Shown: positions 1 through 5,054 of the stretch, piece by piece
Layout: every line of letters begins with the position of its first letter
Position numbering within the stretch: position 1 is the stretch's first letter
Assembly: GCA_007119305.1 (NCBI GenBank)
Contig: SKPY01000431.1
Coordinates: 1-5,054, forward strand
DNA: 5,054 bases
Source: Nitriliruptorales bacterium
Lineage (GTDB): Bacteria > Actinomycetota > Nitriliruptoria > Euzebyales > Egibacteraceae
Direction: 5' to 3'
The notes under the pieces: model-generated
Databases searched by the model: none
Seen by the model: the letters and a program-made list of their open reading frames with translations, nothing else
Told to the model about the DNA's origin: nothing
Program-made: the position numbers and the translations under genes

Positions 1-238
1 CGCCGAGGGGGCGAGCCTCGTCGGCGGCGGCGCGGCGCCCGACCGCGCGGTGCCAGGCCCGGTCGTCCGCCTCGATCTCACAGACCCCGACGGCGTGGCT
101 GCGGACCTGCGCGAGCGCGACCCGCCGATCGTCGTCCGCGTCGACGACGGTGCGGTCTGGCTCGACCCCCGGACGATCGACCCCGCCGACGACGATCTCG
201 TCGCCGACCGCGTCGTCGCAGCGCTGCAGTCGCGGTAG
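1..238 (+). CDS. selA: L-seryl-tRNA(Sec) selenium transferase SelA, C-terminal end (5' truncated by window edge)
   Basis: Only the last 78 codons are in the window, in the frame starting at base 2 and ending with TAG at 236-238. The tail shows the C-terminal signature of SelA: a glycine-rich VGGGAAPDRAVPG segment, then DLTDPD, a RDPPIVVRVDDGAVWLDPRT stretch (compare PVIGRIYDGRLWLDLR in E. coli SelA) and a final helix LVADRVVAAL. SelA is a cytosolic PLP-dependent fold-type I enzyme. It replaces the hydroxyl of seryl-tRNA(Sec) with selenium from selenophosphate to give selenocysteinyl-tRNA(Sec). The PLP-lysine region lies upstream, outside the window. The complete selB directly downstream on the same strand strongly supports the call, since selA-selB is the usual order. 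The visible part shows no frameshift or stop. Confidence 0.93.
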   Translation, partial: AEGASLVGGGAAPDRAVPGPVVRLDLTDPDGVAADLRERDPPIVVRVDDGAVWLDPRTIDPADDDLVADRVVAALQSR

Positions 239-285
239 CGACCCTCGGCACGGCCCCGATCGCCCGAGCACACGCGGCCCGCCGG

Positions 286-291
286 TAGGCT
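286..291 (+). promoter_or_regulatory. Candidate -10 element (TAGGCT) for a leaderless selB transcript
   Basis: TAGGCT fits the TANNNT consensus of actinobacterial -10 elements and ends 8 bases before the selB ATG at 300. That spacing would place the transcription start at or next to the A of the ATG. No clear -35 hexamer is visible, and the 15 bases before the ATG lack a good Shine-Dalgarno sequence, which fits leaderless initiation. Because selA ends only 61 bases upstream, selB could also be read from a selA-selB transcript. The assignment is by pattern only. Confidence 0.4.
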
Positions 292-299
292 TGCCGGCG

Positions 300-2174
300 A
301 TGCACGTCGTCTGCACTGCCGGCCATGTCGACCACGGCAAGTCGACGCTCGTCCGCGCGCTGACCGGCATGGAGCCCGACCGCTTCGCCGAGGAGCAGGA
401 GCGCGGCCTCACCATCGACCTCGGCTTCGCCTGGACGCAGCTCGGGGTGCACACCGTCGCGTTCGTCGACCTGCCGGGGCACGAGCGGTTCATCGCGAAC
501 ATGCTCGCCGGGGCCGGCGCGATCGAGCTCGCGCTGCTCGTCGTCGCCGCGGACGAGGGCTGGATGCCGCAGAGCGCCGAGCATCTGGCCATCCTCGACG
601 CGCTGGGCGTCCGCCACGCCGTCGTCGCGATCACGAAGACGGACGCCGTGGATCCGGAGACGGCTGAGCTGGCGGTCGAGCTGACCCGCGAGGAGCTGGC
701 CGGGTCGACCCTGGCCGGTGCCGAGATCGTGACCGTCAGCGGGACCACCGGGCAGGGGCTCGATGATCTGCGCGCGGCCCTGGCGAGCATGCTCGACCGC
801 GCGCCCGAGCCCGCGGACAGCGGCCGACCCCGACTGTGGATCGACCGCTCGTTTTCGATCACCGGGGCGGGCACCGTGGTCACGGGCACGCTGACGGGGG
901 GGTGGCTGCGCACCGGTGACGAGGTGGTGATCGGCCGGCAGCGGGGTCGCATCCGCAGCCTGCAGTCGCTGAAGCAGGCCGTCGAGGCGGCGCCGCCGGG
1001 CGCGCGGGTAGCGGTGAACGTCGCCGGCCTCGAGCGTGCCGCAGCCACCCGCGGGCAGGCGCTCGTGCGTCCCGGCCAGTGGCATCCGGTCACCGCGTTC
1101 GACGCCCGGGTCGACGTGCTCGAAGGCTGCGAGGTCGACCGGCCCGGGGCCTGGCACGTGCACGCCGGCAGCGGCGACTGGACCGCGCAGGTCTCCCCCG
1201 TGGTTGGGCCACCGGTCCGGGGCACGGGCTTCGTCCGCGTCGAGCTGGACACCCCCGCCCTGCTCACGGCCGGCGACCGCTTCGTGCTGCGCGAGGCCGG
1301 CCGCAAGGCCACGGTCGGCGGGGGGGTCGTGCTCGACCCCGACCCGTCTCCGCGCGCCCGCGGGCGGCACGCACGCGCGCAGCGCGCGGCCCAGCTCGAT
1401 GCACGCGCCGACGCCTTGTCGAGGTCCGACCGCGGACGTCTCGTGCTGCTCGCCACCGAGGAACGGGGTGCGCTGGACGCCACACGCTGCGCCGCCGCGG
1501 CAGGGTTGTCGCGGTCGGCCGCGGACCAGGCAGCCGAGATGCACGGGCTCGTGACGATCGGCGACGCCTGGGCGCATCCCGCCGCCGTCGGCGCCTGGGG
1601 CGACGCCGTCCAGGCAGCCCTCGCGGCCTACCACGCTGCTCATCCGGTCGAGCGCGCAGCCCCGAAGGACGTCGCGCTGCGCGCCGCGACGAGGGCAGGG
1701 TGCACACGGCCCCTGTCCGAAGCGCTGCTCGACGTGCTCGTCACCCGCGGTGTGATCGCCGCGGAGGGCCCGGGCGTGCGCCTGCCCGACCATCGCGTCG
1801 AGCTCGACGCCGACCAGGCGGCCGCGCGTGACGCACTGCTCACCGCGCTCGCGAGCGATCCGTTCAACCCGCCACGTCTGTCAGACGCCGCGCAGCACGC
1901 CGGCGCCTCGACCGCGCTCGTCCGCGAGCTCGAGGCGGGGGGCCACCTCGTGCGCGTCGGCGACGACCTCGCCTTCCACGCCGGGGCGATCGTGCAGGCC
2001 GGGGCCGCCTTGCACGCCGCCTACACCGCTGAGGGTCCGCTGACCGCCGCCCGCGCCAAGGAGGTGCTGGGCACCAGCCGCAAGTACGCGCTGCCCCTGC
2101 TCGAGCACCTCGACCGCCGTGGGATGACCCGTCGGGAAGGCGACCGGCGCCACGTCCGCGCACCGCACGGCTAG
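300..2174 (+). CDS. selB: Selenocysteine-specific translation elongation factor SelB
   Basis: This 624-residue protein matches the usual bacterial SelB size (614 in E. coli). The GTPase domain, about residues 1-170, has the P-loop GHVDHGKST (8-16), switch I ERGLTID with T38, DLPGHE (57-62), TKTD (112-115, the SelB-type variant of NKxD) and SGTTGQG (147-153). EF-Tu-like domain II follows (about 178-255, beginning WIDRSFSITGAGTVVTGTL), then domain III (about 262-345). The C-terminal part (about 375-620) is a winged-helix array ending in TSRKYALPLLEHLDRRG (592-608), the conserved last winged helix that binds the SECIS RNA. SelB delivers Sec-tRNA(Sec) to UGA codons. ATG 300 was chosen because the P-loop begins at residue 8, as in other SelB proteins. 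A longer in-frame reading from 150 would overlap selA and add unrelated arginine-rich sequence. All motifs look intact, so it should be functional. Confidence 0.97.
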   Translation: MHVVCTAGHVDHGKSTLVRALTGMEPDRFAEEQERGLTIDLGFAWTQLGVHTVAFVDLPGHERFIANMLAGAGAIELALLVVAADEGWMPQSAEHLAILDALGVRHAVVAITKTDAVDPETAELAVELTREELAGSTLAGAEIVTVSGTTGQGLDDLRAALASMLDRAPEPADSGRPRLWIDRSFSITGAGTVVTGTLTGGWLRTGDEVVIGRQRGRIRSLQSLKQAVEAAPPGARVAVNVAGLERAAATRGQALVRPGQWHPVTAFDARVDVLEGCEVDRPGAWHVHAGSGDWTAQVSPVVGPPVRGTGFVRVELDTPALLTAGDRFVLREAGRKATVGGGVVLDPDPSPRARGRHARAQRAAQLDARADALSRSDRGRLVLLATEERGALDATRCAAAAGLSRSAADQAAEMHGLVTIGDAWAHPAAVGAWGDAVQAALAAYHAAHPVERAAPKDVALRAATRAGCTRPLSEALLDVLVTRGVIAAEGPGVRLPDHRVELDADQAAARDALLTALASDPFNPPRLSDAAQHAGASTALVRELEAGGHLVRVGDDLAFHAGAIVQAGAALHAAYTAEGPLTAARAKEVLGTSRKYALPLLEHLDRRGMTRREGDRRHVRAPHG

Positions 2175-2192
2175 CCGTCCCGGTGTGCATCA

Positions 2193-2211
2193 GGCGCCGG
2201 AGCGAGGCGCC
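2193..2211. terminator. GC-rich hairpin downstream of selB, possible terminator
   Basis: GGCGCC (2193-2198) and GGCGCC (2206-2211) can pair across a 7-base loop, 18 bases after the selB stop. The stem is only 6 base pairs and has no following T-run. It is therefore not a canonical intrinsic terminator, though hairpins without a T-run have been proposed to act in high-GC actinobacteria. Its place between two convergent genes fits a termination role on either strand. Confidence 0.25.
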
Positions 2212-2217
2212 GTGACC

Positions 2218-2286
2218 GCGTCAGGCGGTGGTGCGCGGCAGCCCGACGGCGTCAGGTGGTGGTGCGCGGCACCGCGCCGGCGTCAG
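2218..2286. repeat. 31-base direct tandem repeat, about 2.2 copies
   Basis: Unit 1 is 2218-2248, unit 2 is 2249-2279, and a third partial copy (GCGTCAG) is 2280-2286. Each unit begins GCGTCAGG followed by YGGTGGTGCGCGGCA. The copies match closely at the start and diverge toward the end. The third partial copy contains the reverse complement of the rid gene's TGA stop (2283-2285). The array lies in the gap between convergent selB and the rid gene. No function is evident; it may be a local duplication of the gene's end. Confidence 0.75.
2259..2275 (-). terminator. Short hairpin just downstream of the rid gene, possible terminator
   Basis: On the minus strand GGTGC-CGC-GCACC (2273-2261) can form a 5-base-pair stem with a 3-base loop. 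It extends to 7 pairs through a wobble and a G-C pair, and begins 7 bases after the rid stop. It lies in the second copy of the 31-base repeat; the first copy carries a mismatch that weakens the same stem. There is no T-run, so a terminator role is tentative. Confidence 0.22.
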
Positions 2287-2774
2287 CCGACCTCGGCGAC
2301 CGCCTCGACCTCGACGGGCGCATCGAGCGGCAGGCTGGCCACGCCGACGGCGGACCGCGCGTGGCTGCCGACGTCACCGAACACGTCGCCGAGCAGCTCG
2401 GAGGCACCGTTCGCGACCAGGTGCTGCTCGACGAAGCCGGGCTCGCTGGCGACGAACACGGTGAGCTTGACGATGCGCCGGATGCGGGCGAGGTCGCCGG
2501 TCGCGGCCTGCAGCTGCGCGAGCACGTTGACCGCGCACGCCCGCGCGCACGCCTGCCCGTCTGCGAGCGCCACCTGCCCGCCGAGCTTGCCGGTGGCGAG
2601 CAACCCACCCCCCTGCAGGGGCAGCTGCCCGGCCGTGAAGACCAGCGCACCCGAGCGCACCCAGGGCACGTACGTGGCTGCGGGGGCAGGGGCCTCGGGC
2701 AGCTCGATGCCGAGCGCGGCGAGCCGCGCGTGAGGGCTCTCCCCGCGGGGGGGTTCAGCGCCGCCTGCACCCAC
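2283..2774 (-). CDS. Rid (YjgF/YER057c/UK114) family protein
   Basis: A 163-residue reading from GTG 2774-2772 to TGA 2285-2283. From about residue 13 it follows the about 150-residue Rid subgroup: LGIELPEAPAPAATYVPWVR (21-40), GALVFTAGQLPLQ (42-54), KLGG (63-66), a helix ACARACAVNVLAQLQ (75-89), RIVKLTVFV (100-108), HARSAVGVASLPLDAPVEVEA (138-158). Arg140 and Glu157 align by eye with E. coli RidA Arg105 and Glu120, the residues that hold the imine/enamine substrate. Family members hydrolyse reactive enamine/imine intermediates such as 2-aminoacrylate to keto acids plus ammonia in the cytosol, but the substrate of this subgroup is not settled. The GTG lies one base after the whiB stop, suggesting translational coupling; no ATG, GTG or TTG occurs in frame between it and the domain. 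An upstream GTG at 2834 would overlap whiB by 59 bases and add non-conserved sequence. A 7-C run lies near codons 9-10. Confidence 0.87.
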   Translation of the reverse strand: MGAGGAEPPRGESPHARLAALGIELPEAPAPAATYVPWVRSGALVFTAGQLPLQGGGLLATGKLGGQVALADGQACARACAVNVLAQLQAATGDLARIRRIVKLTVFVASEPGFVEQHLVANGASELLGDVFGDVGSHARSAVGVASLPLDAPVEVEAVAEVG

Positions 2775-2775
2775 C

Positions 2776-3060
2776 TCAGCTGGCCTTGCGCTTGCCGAGC
2801 AGGATCTGCTTGCGCTCGCTCTCCGAGTAGCCACCCCAGACGCCGAACGGCTCCCGCGTGGCGAGGGCCCAGTCGAGGCACTCGCTGCGCACCGGGCAGC
2901 GCACGCACACGGCCTTCGCCTTGGCCTCCCGCGCCTCGCGCTCGGGCTTGTGCTCGAAGTGCGGCGGGGGGAAGAAGATCGCCGAATCCTCGGCGCGGCA
3001 CAGGCCGTGCTGTTGCCACTCGGTCGACAGCTCGGCCGAGAGCTGCGGCAGCGTTGCCAT
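2776..3060 (-). CDS. WhiB-family Fe-S transcriptional regulator (WhiB-like, Wbl)
   Basis: A 94-residue protein with all family hallmarks: cysteine ligands C21, C52, C55 and C61 (spacing C-x30-C-x2-C-x5-C) for a [4Fe-4S] cluster, the turn GVWGG (73-77) followed by SESER, and a basic tail GKRKA for DNA or sigma-factor contact. The region between the first two cysteines contains FFPPPHF and a charged helix. Wbl proteins are small cytosolic regulators that respond to redox state or nitric oxide and generally act through the principal sigma factor. By eye the LCR-DS--FF and PFGVWGG-SESER pattern is nearest WhiB3/WhiD-type members, but the neighbouring Rid gene recalls the whiB4 locus, so no paralogue name is given. 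The gene is 107 bases downstream of the slipin and has its own candidate ribosome binding site and promoter. The Rid gene follows after one base. Confidence 0.96.
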   Translation of the reverse strand: MATLPQLSAELSTEWQQHGLCRAEDSAIFFPPPHFEHKPEREAREAKAKAVCVRCPVRSECLDWALATREPFGVWGGYSESERKQILLGKRKAS

Positions 3061-3065
3061 GGGTG

Positions 3066-3071
3066 CTTCCC
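3066..3071 (-). promoter_or_regulatory. Candidate ribosome binding site of the WhiB-like gene
   Basis: On the minus strand GGGAAG lies 5 bases before the ATG. A better-looking GGAAGGA lies further out (3082-3076) with about 15 bases of spacing, so the closer one is more likely to be used. The pair supports ATG 3060 as the start. Confidence 0.5.
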
Positions 3072-3106
3072 GTCGTCCTTCCGAGGTGCAGTTTCCGACA
3101 GCGGCG

Positions 3107-3134
3107 AGGGTACGCCGAAACGCGCGGGGACAAA
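3107..3134 (-). promoter_or_regulatory. Candidate promoter of the WhiB-like gene
   Basis: On the minus strand, TTTGTC (3134-3129) is followed after 16 bases by TACCCT (3112-3107), which fits the actinobacterial -10 pattern TANNNT. The -10 ends 46 bases before the ATG, giving a leader of roughly 35-40 bases that includes the ribosome binding site. The position, in the 107-base gap after the slipin gene, suggests that whiB-rid can be transcribed separately from nfeD-slipin. The -35 is weak and its spacing slightly short. Confidence 0.35.
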
Positions 3135-3167
3135 AGGGGGGATTTGCCCGGGGGCGCTCGCCTGCGC

Positions 3168-3998
3168 CTACTCGTTCTGCAGGGGTGCGATGGGTGCCTC
3201 GCCGATGCGCTGGAAGGCAGCAAGCAGCTCGACCGGCACCGGGAACACGAGCGTGGAGTTCTTCTCCGCCGCCACCTCGGTCATGGTCTGCAGCATGCGC
3301 AGCTGGTAGGCGACGGGGTGCCGGGCGATGACCTCGGCGGCGTCGGAGAGCTTCTGCGCCGCCTGGAACTCACCCTCGGCGTTGATGATCTTCGCACGCC
3401 GGTCGCGCTCGGCCTCGGCTTGCCGGGCCATCGCCCGCTGGATCTCGTTGGGCAGGTTGACGTCGCGGATCTCGACCCGGGTGACCTTCACGCCCCAGGG
3501 CTCGGTCGCCTCATCGACGACGGTCTGGATCTCGTCGTTGAGGCGTTCCCGCTCGGCGAGCACCTCGTCGAGCTCAGCCGTGCCGCACACGCTGCGCAGC
3601 GTCGTCTGGCACACCTGGCTCGTCGCGTAGCCGTAGTTCTGGATGTTGACGACGCTCTTCACCGGCTCCACGACGTTGAAGTACGCCACCGCGTCGACGC
3701 GCACCGTGACGTTGTCGCGGGTGATCACCTCCTGGGACGGCACGTTCACCGTCACGGTCTGGAGGTTGACCTTCACCATCTTGTCGATGATGGGGATGAT
3801 GAGGAACAGCCCCGGCCCCTTGGCGCCGGCGATGACCCGGCCGAGACGGAAGATGACCCCGCGCTCGTACTCCTTCACGATGTTGATCGCGGCGACCAGC
3901 CCCGCCACCACCAGCGCGACGAGCGCGATGAGGAAGATCTGCCAGGCGTCGAGGTCGATCTGGGCGACGAGCATGTTCTGCCAACCTTCGGCGTTCAT
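3168..3998 (-). CDS. Slipin: SPFH/stomatin-like membrane protein
   Basis: A 276-residue protein with one N-terminal hydrophobic segment (about residues 19-40, rich in L, A, V and I) followed by an SPFH (band 7) domain. Recognisable family segments are VKEYERGVIFRLGRV (41-55), GPGLFLIIPIID (61-72), VPSQEVITRDNVTVRVDAVA (86-105), ATSQVCQTTLRSVCG (125-139), LDEVLAERERLN (143-154), WGVKVTRVEIRDVNLP (168-183) and the A/E/R-rich helix AMARQAEAERDRRAKIINAEGE (189-210), likely a coiled coil. Slipins form membrane-anchored oligomers that organise lipid microdomains and associated proteins. The gene lies downstream of a long NfeD gene, its classical partner. A hydrophobic C-terminal motif at 249-259 resembles the site cut by NfeD-type proteases in an archaeal stomatin. 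The start is supported by AAGGGGAG 9 bases upstream. Confidence 0.95.
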   Translation of the reverse strand: MNAEGWQNMLVAQIDLDAWQIFLIALVALVVAGLVAAINIVKEYERGVIFRLGRVIAGAKGPGLFLIIPIIDKMVKVNLQTVTVNVPSQEVITRDNVTVRVDAVAYFNVVEPVKSVVNIQNYGYATSQVCQTTLRSVCGTAELDEVLAERERLNDEIQTVVDEATEPWGVKVTRVEIRDVNLPNEIQRAMARQAEAERDRRAKIINAEGEFQAAQKLSDAAEVIARHPVAYQLRMLQTMTEVAAEKNSTLVFPVPVELLAAFQRIGEAPIAPLQNE

Positions 3999-4007
3999 GT
4001 GTGCGGG

Positions 4008-4015
4008 CTCCCCTT
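4008..4015 (-). promoter_or_regulatory. Ribosome binding site of the slipin gene
   Basis: AAGGGGAG on the minus strand, 9 bases before the ATG at 3998. It is the clearest Shine-Dalgarno sequence in the window and fixes the slipin start at M1 rather than at the internal ATG for residue 9. Confidence 0.75.
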
Positions 4016-4041
4016 AGCCGGTGGACACCACTGCAGGGGCC

Positions 4042-4047
4042 AGCCTA
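4042..4047 (-). promoter_or_regulatory. Candidate -10 element (TAGGCT) upstream of the slipin gene
   Basis: TAGGCT on the minus strand, in the 102-base gap between nfeD and the slipin, is the same hexamer as that before selB. It would give a leader of about 35-40 bases that includes the ribosome binding site. No convincing -35 is seen. It may provide a second, slipin-only transcript within the nfeD-slipin unit. Confidence 0.3.
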
Positions 4048-4100
4048 GACGACGTGCGCGGCCGCCACACACCGCACCGCCCCCGCGACCGGCGGCGGCG

Positions 4101-5054
4101 CTACGGCACCGAGGACGACTCCCGGTTGCGCTCCGCGTCGGCGTCGAGGGGTTCGACGTCGAGGGTGAGACGGTCGCTCAACCCCAGGATGCGCACCGGC
4201 GTGCCGGCCTTCACCTTGCCGACCTCGTCGGGCGCCCGGGCGCGCCACAGCTGGCCCCCGGCGAAGACGTGCCCCTCGGGGTTGAGCATCGAGCGCACGA
4301 CGGCGGTCTCGCCGACCAGGTCCTCCGCTCCCGCCGCCGCCTGCGTGCCCTGAGCGCGCAGCACGGTGGTCATCACCCCGACGAAGAACACGAGGTTGCC
4401 GCCGGTTGCGAGCGCGATCAGCCAGTAGGGGACGTCGAGCAGCGGCGGCCCGGTGAAGAGCACGACGCTGCCGGCGGCGAACGCCACCGTGCCGCCGGCG
4501 GTGAGCAGACCGAGCCGACCGAGCGCGAGGTCACCGGCGAGCAGGAGGAAGCCTGCGGTGACCAGGGCTGCGCCCAGCAGGCTCGACGGCAGGACCACGA
4601 GCCCGTAGGCGCCCAGCGCGAGCAGCGCGACGCCGGCCACCCCGGCGACTCCGAAGCCGGGCTGGAACACCTCGAAGAGCAGGGCAAGCGCGCCCCCGAC
4701 GATGAGCAGGTAGACGAGGGCCGGGCTCGTGAGCGCGTGCAGCACCTGCTGGATGAGCCCGAGGTTGTGGAAGCGCACGTGCGCGGCGGCGGTGTCGACG
4801 TCGAGGGTCGCAGCGACGCCGGCGACGCTGACCTCCTGGCCGTCGAGCGCGGCGAGCACGTCCGGCAGCGACGCGGCCGCGAGGTCGAGGCCGGCGCGGT
4901 CGACCAGCTCCGGGCCCGTTCGCACGAGCACATCGGAACGGCTCACGCCGTCGGGCAGCACTGCGTCCTCGGGCAGGCTCGCGTCGGCCGCGCCCGCAGG
5001 GGCGACCGCGACGACCCGCCCGCCGGCCAGCTCACGCAGCAGCTCAGCGTCGCG
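4101..5054 (-). CDS. nfeD: Long-form NfeD membrane protein (NfeD1b type), C-terminal 317 residues; 5' end beyond window
   Basis: The frame is open from the right edge to TAG at 4103-4101, so the start lies outside. Visible residue numbers are counted from the edge. Residues 1-100 contain GLDLAAASLPDVLAALDG (55-72), the linker typical after the ClpP-like serine protease domain of long NfeD proteins; the catalytic Ser and Lys would be upstream and cannot be judged. Five hydrophobic segments follow (about 112-128, 134-152, 158-175, 184-201, 210-231), including the hallmark ALLFEVFQPGFGVAGVAG (124-141). The C-terminal NfeD OB-fold spans about 244-302 (LVGETAVVRSMLNPEGHV, then GTPVRILG). Long NfeD proteins act as membrane proteases paired with slipins, and a slipin follows on the same strand 102 bases downstream. 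GTG 4961 is an internal codon in the visible continuous frame and should not be taken as the start. Confidence 0.92.
   Translation of the reverse strand, partial: RDAELLRELAGGRVVAVAPAGAADASLPEDAVLPDGVSRSDVLVRTGPELVDRAGLDLAAASLPDVLAALDGQEVSVAGVAATLDVDTAAAHVRFHNLGLIQQVLHALTSPALVYLLIVGGALALLFEVFQPGFGVAGVAGVALLALGAYGLVVLPSSLLGAALVTAGFLLLAGDLALGRLGLLTAGGTVAFAAGSVVLFTGPPLLDVPYWLIALATGGNLVFFVGVMTTVLRAQGTQAAAGAEDLVGETAVVRSMLNPEGHVFAGGQLWRARAPDEVGKVKAGTPVRILGLSDRLTLDVEPLDADAERNRESSSVP

Noticed and set aside
150..299. A longer N-terminus for SelB starting at 150
   Set aside because: It would overlap selA by 89 bases and add 50 residues of arginine- and proline-rich sequence, while the P-loop sits at the usual distance from ATG 300.
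239..299. A possible tRNA-Sec gene between selA and selB
   Set aside because: The 61-base gap is too short for a tRNA-Sec of about 90-100 bases and shows no TTC-loop or acceptor-stem pattern.
890..1326. Seven-G runs in selB (896-902 and 1320-1326) as possible frameshift sites
   Set aside because: The SelB frame continues through both runs with conserved family sequence on each side, so nothing indicates slippage or a broken gene.
78..1793. A 571-codon open reading frame on the minus strand opposite selA and selB
   Set aside because: It lies opposite the unmistakable SelB motifs. Its translation is arginine-, glycine- and alanine-rich without recognisable domains, as expected of an antisense frame in very GC-rich coding DNA.
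2190..2285. Selenocysteine read-through of the rid TGA stop, prompted by the selA-selB genes and a hairpin 7 bases after the TGA
   Set aside because: The frame stays open for 30 codons to another TGA at 2192-2190, but the Rid domain is already complete at the first TGA. The extra sequence is repeat-derived and not protein-like, and the hairpin is much shorter than a bacterial SECIS.
3153..3168. Hairpin GGCGC-TCGCCT-GCGCC at the end of the slipin gene, considered as a terminator
   Set aside because: The 5-base-pair stem includes a base of the stop codon and has no adjacent T-run; the nearest T-run on the minus strand is about 18 bases further on. Too weak to call.
2252..3223. A 323-codon open reading frame on the minus strand spanning rid and whiB in another frame
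   Set aside because: It is out of frame with two clear conserved genes on the same strand, and its composition is biased toward serine, arginine and proline.

Overview
The window is very GC-rich DNA with strong G/C preference at third codon positions. The most diagnostic gene is a WhiB-family Fe-S regulator, a family found essentially only in Actinomycetota and their phages. The genes therefore point to an actinobacterial chromosome. The proteins look like a lineage outside the well-known Streptomyces and Mycobacterium models, but this is an impression and the sequence alone does not settle it.

Left part, plus strand (1-2174): the 3' end of selA (selenocysteine synthase) is followed after a 61-base gap by a complete selB (selenocysteine-specific elongation factor). 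SelA converts seryl-tRNA(Sec) to selenocysteinyl-tRNA(Sec). SelB carries that tRNA to the ribosome at UGA codons marked by a SECIS hairpin. No tRNA-Sec, selD or selenoprotein gene is visible here. A TAGGCT hexamer ends 8 bases before the selB ATG, and no convincing Shine-Dalgarno sequence is present, so selB may be translated at least partly from a leaderless transcript.

Middle (2175-2282): a 108-base gap between convergent genes holds small GC-rich hairpins and a 31-base tandem repeat. The third, partial copy of the repeat covers the stop codon of the next gene.

Right part, minus strand (2283-5054). Read in transcription order, it contains four genes. First is the C-terminal 317 residues of a long-form NfeD membrane protein that runs off the right edge. 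Next is a complete slipin (SPFH/stomatin-like protein) with a strong ribosome binding site. Then comes a complete 94-residue WhiB-like regulator with all four cysteines. Last is a Rid (YjgF/YER057c/UK114) family protein that probably starts one base after the whiB stop. NfeD and slipin are a classical protease/substrate-type membrane pair. The whiB-rid pair looks translationally coupled.

All genes belong to known families. I do not see evidence for a wholly new system. The points most worth checking are the possible leaderless selB start, the whiB-rid junction and its resemblance to the mycobacterial whiB4 neighbourhood, the tandem repeat over the rid stop codon, and a conserved-looking hydrophobic motif in the slipin that may be the NfeD protease target.
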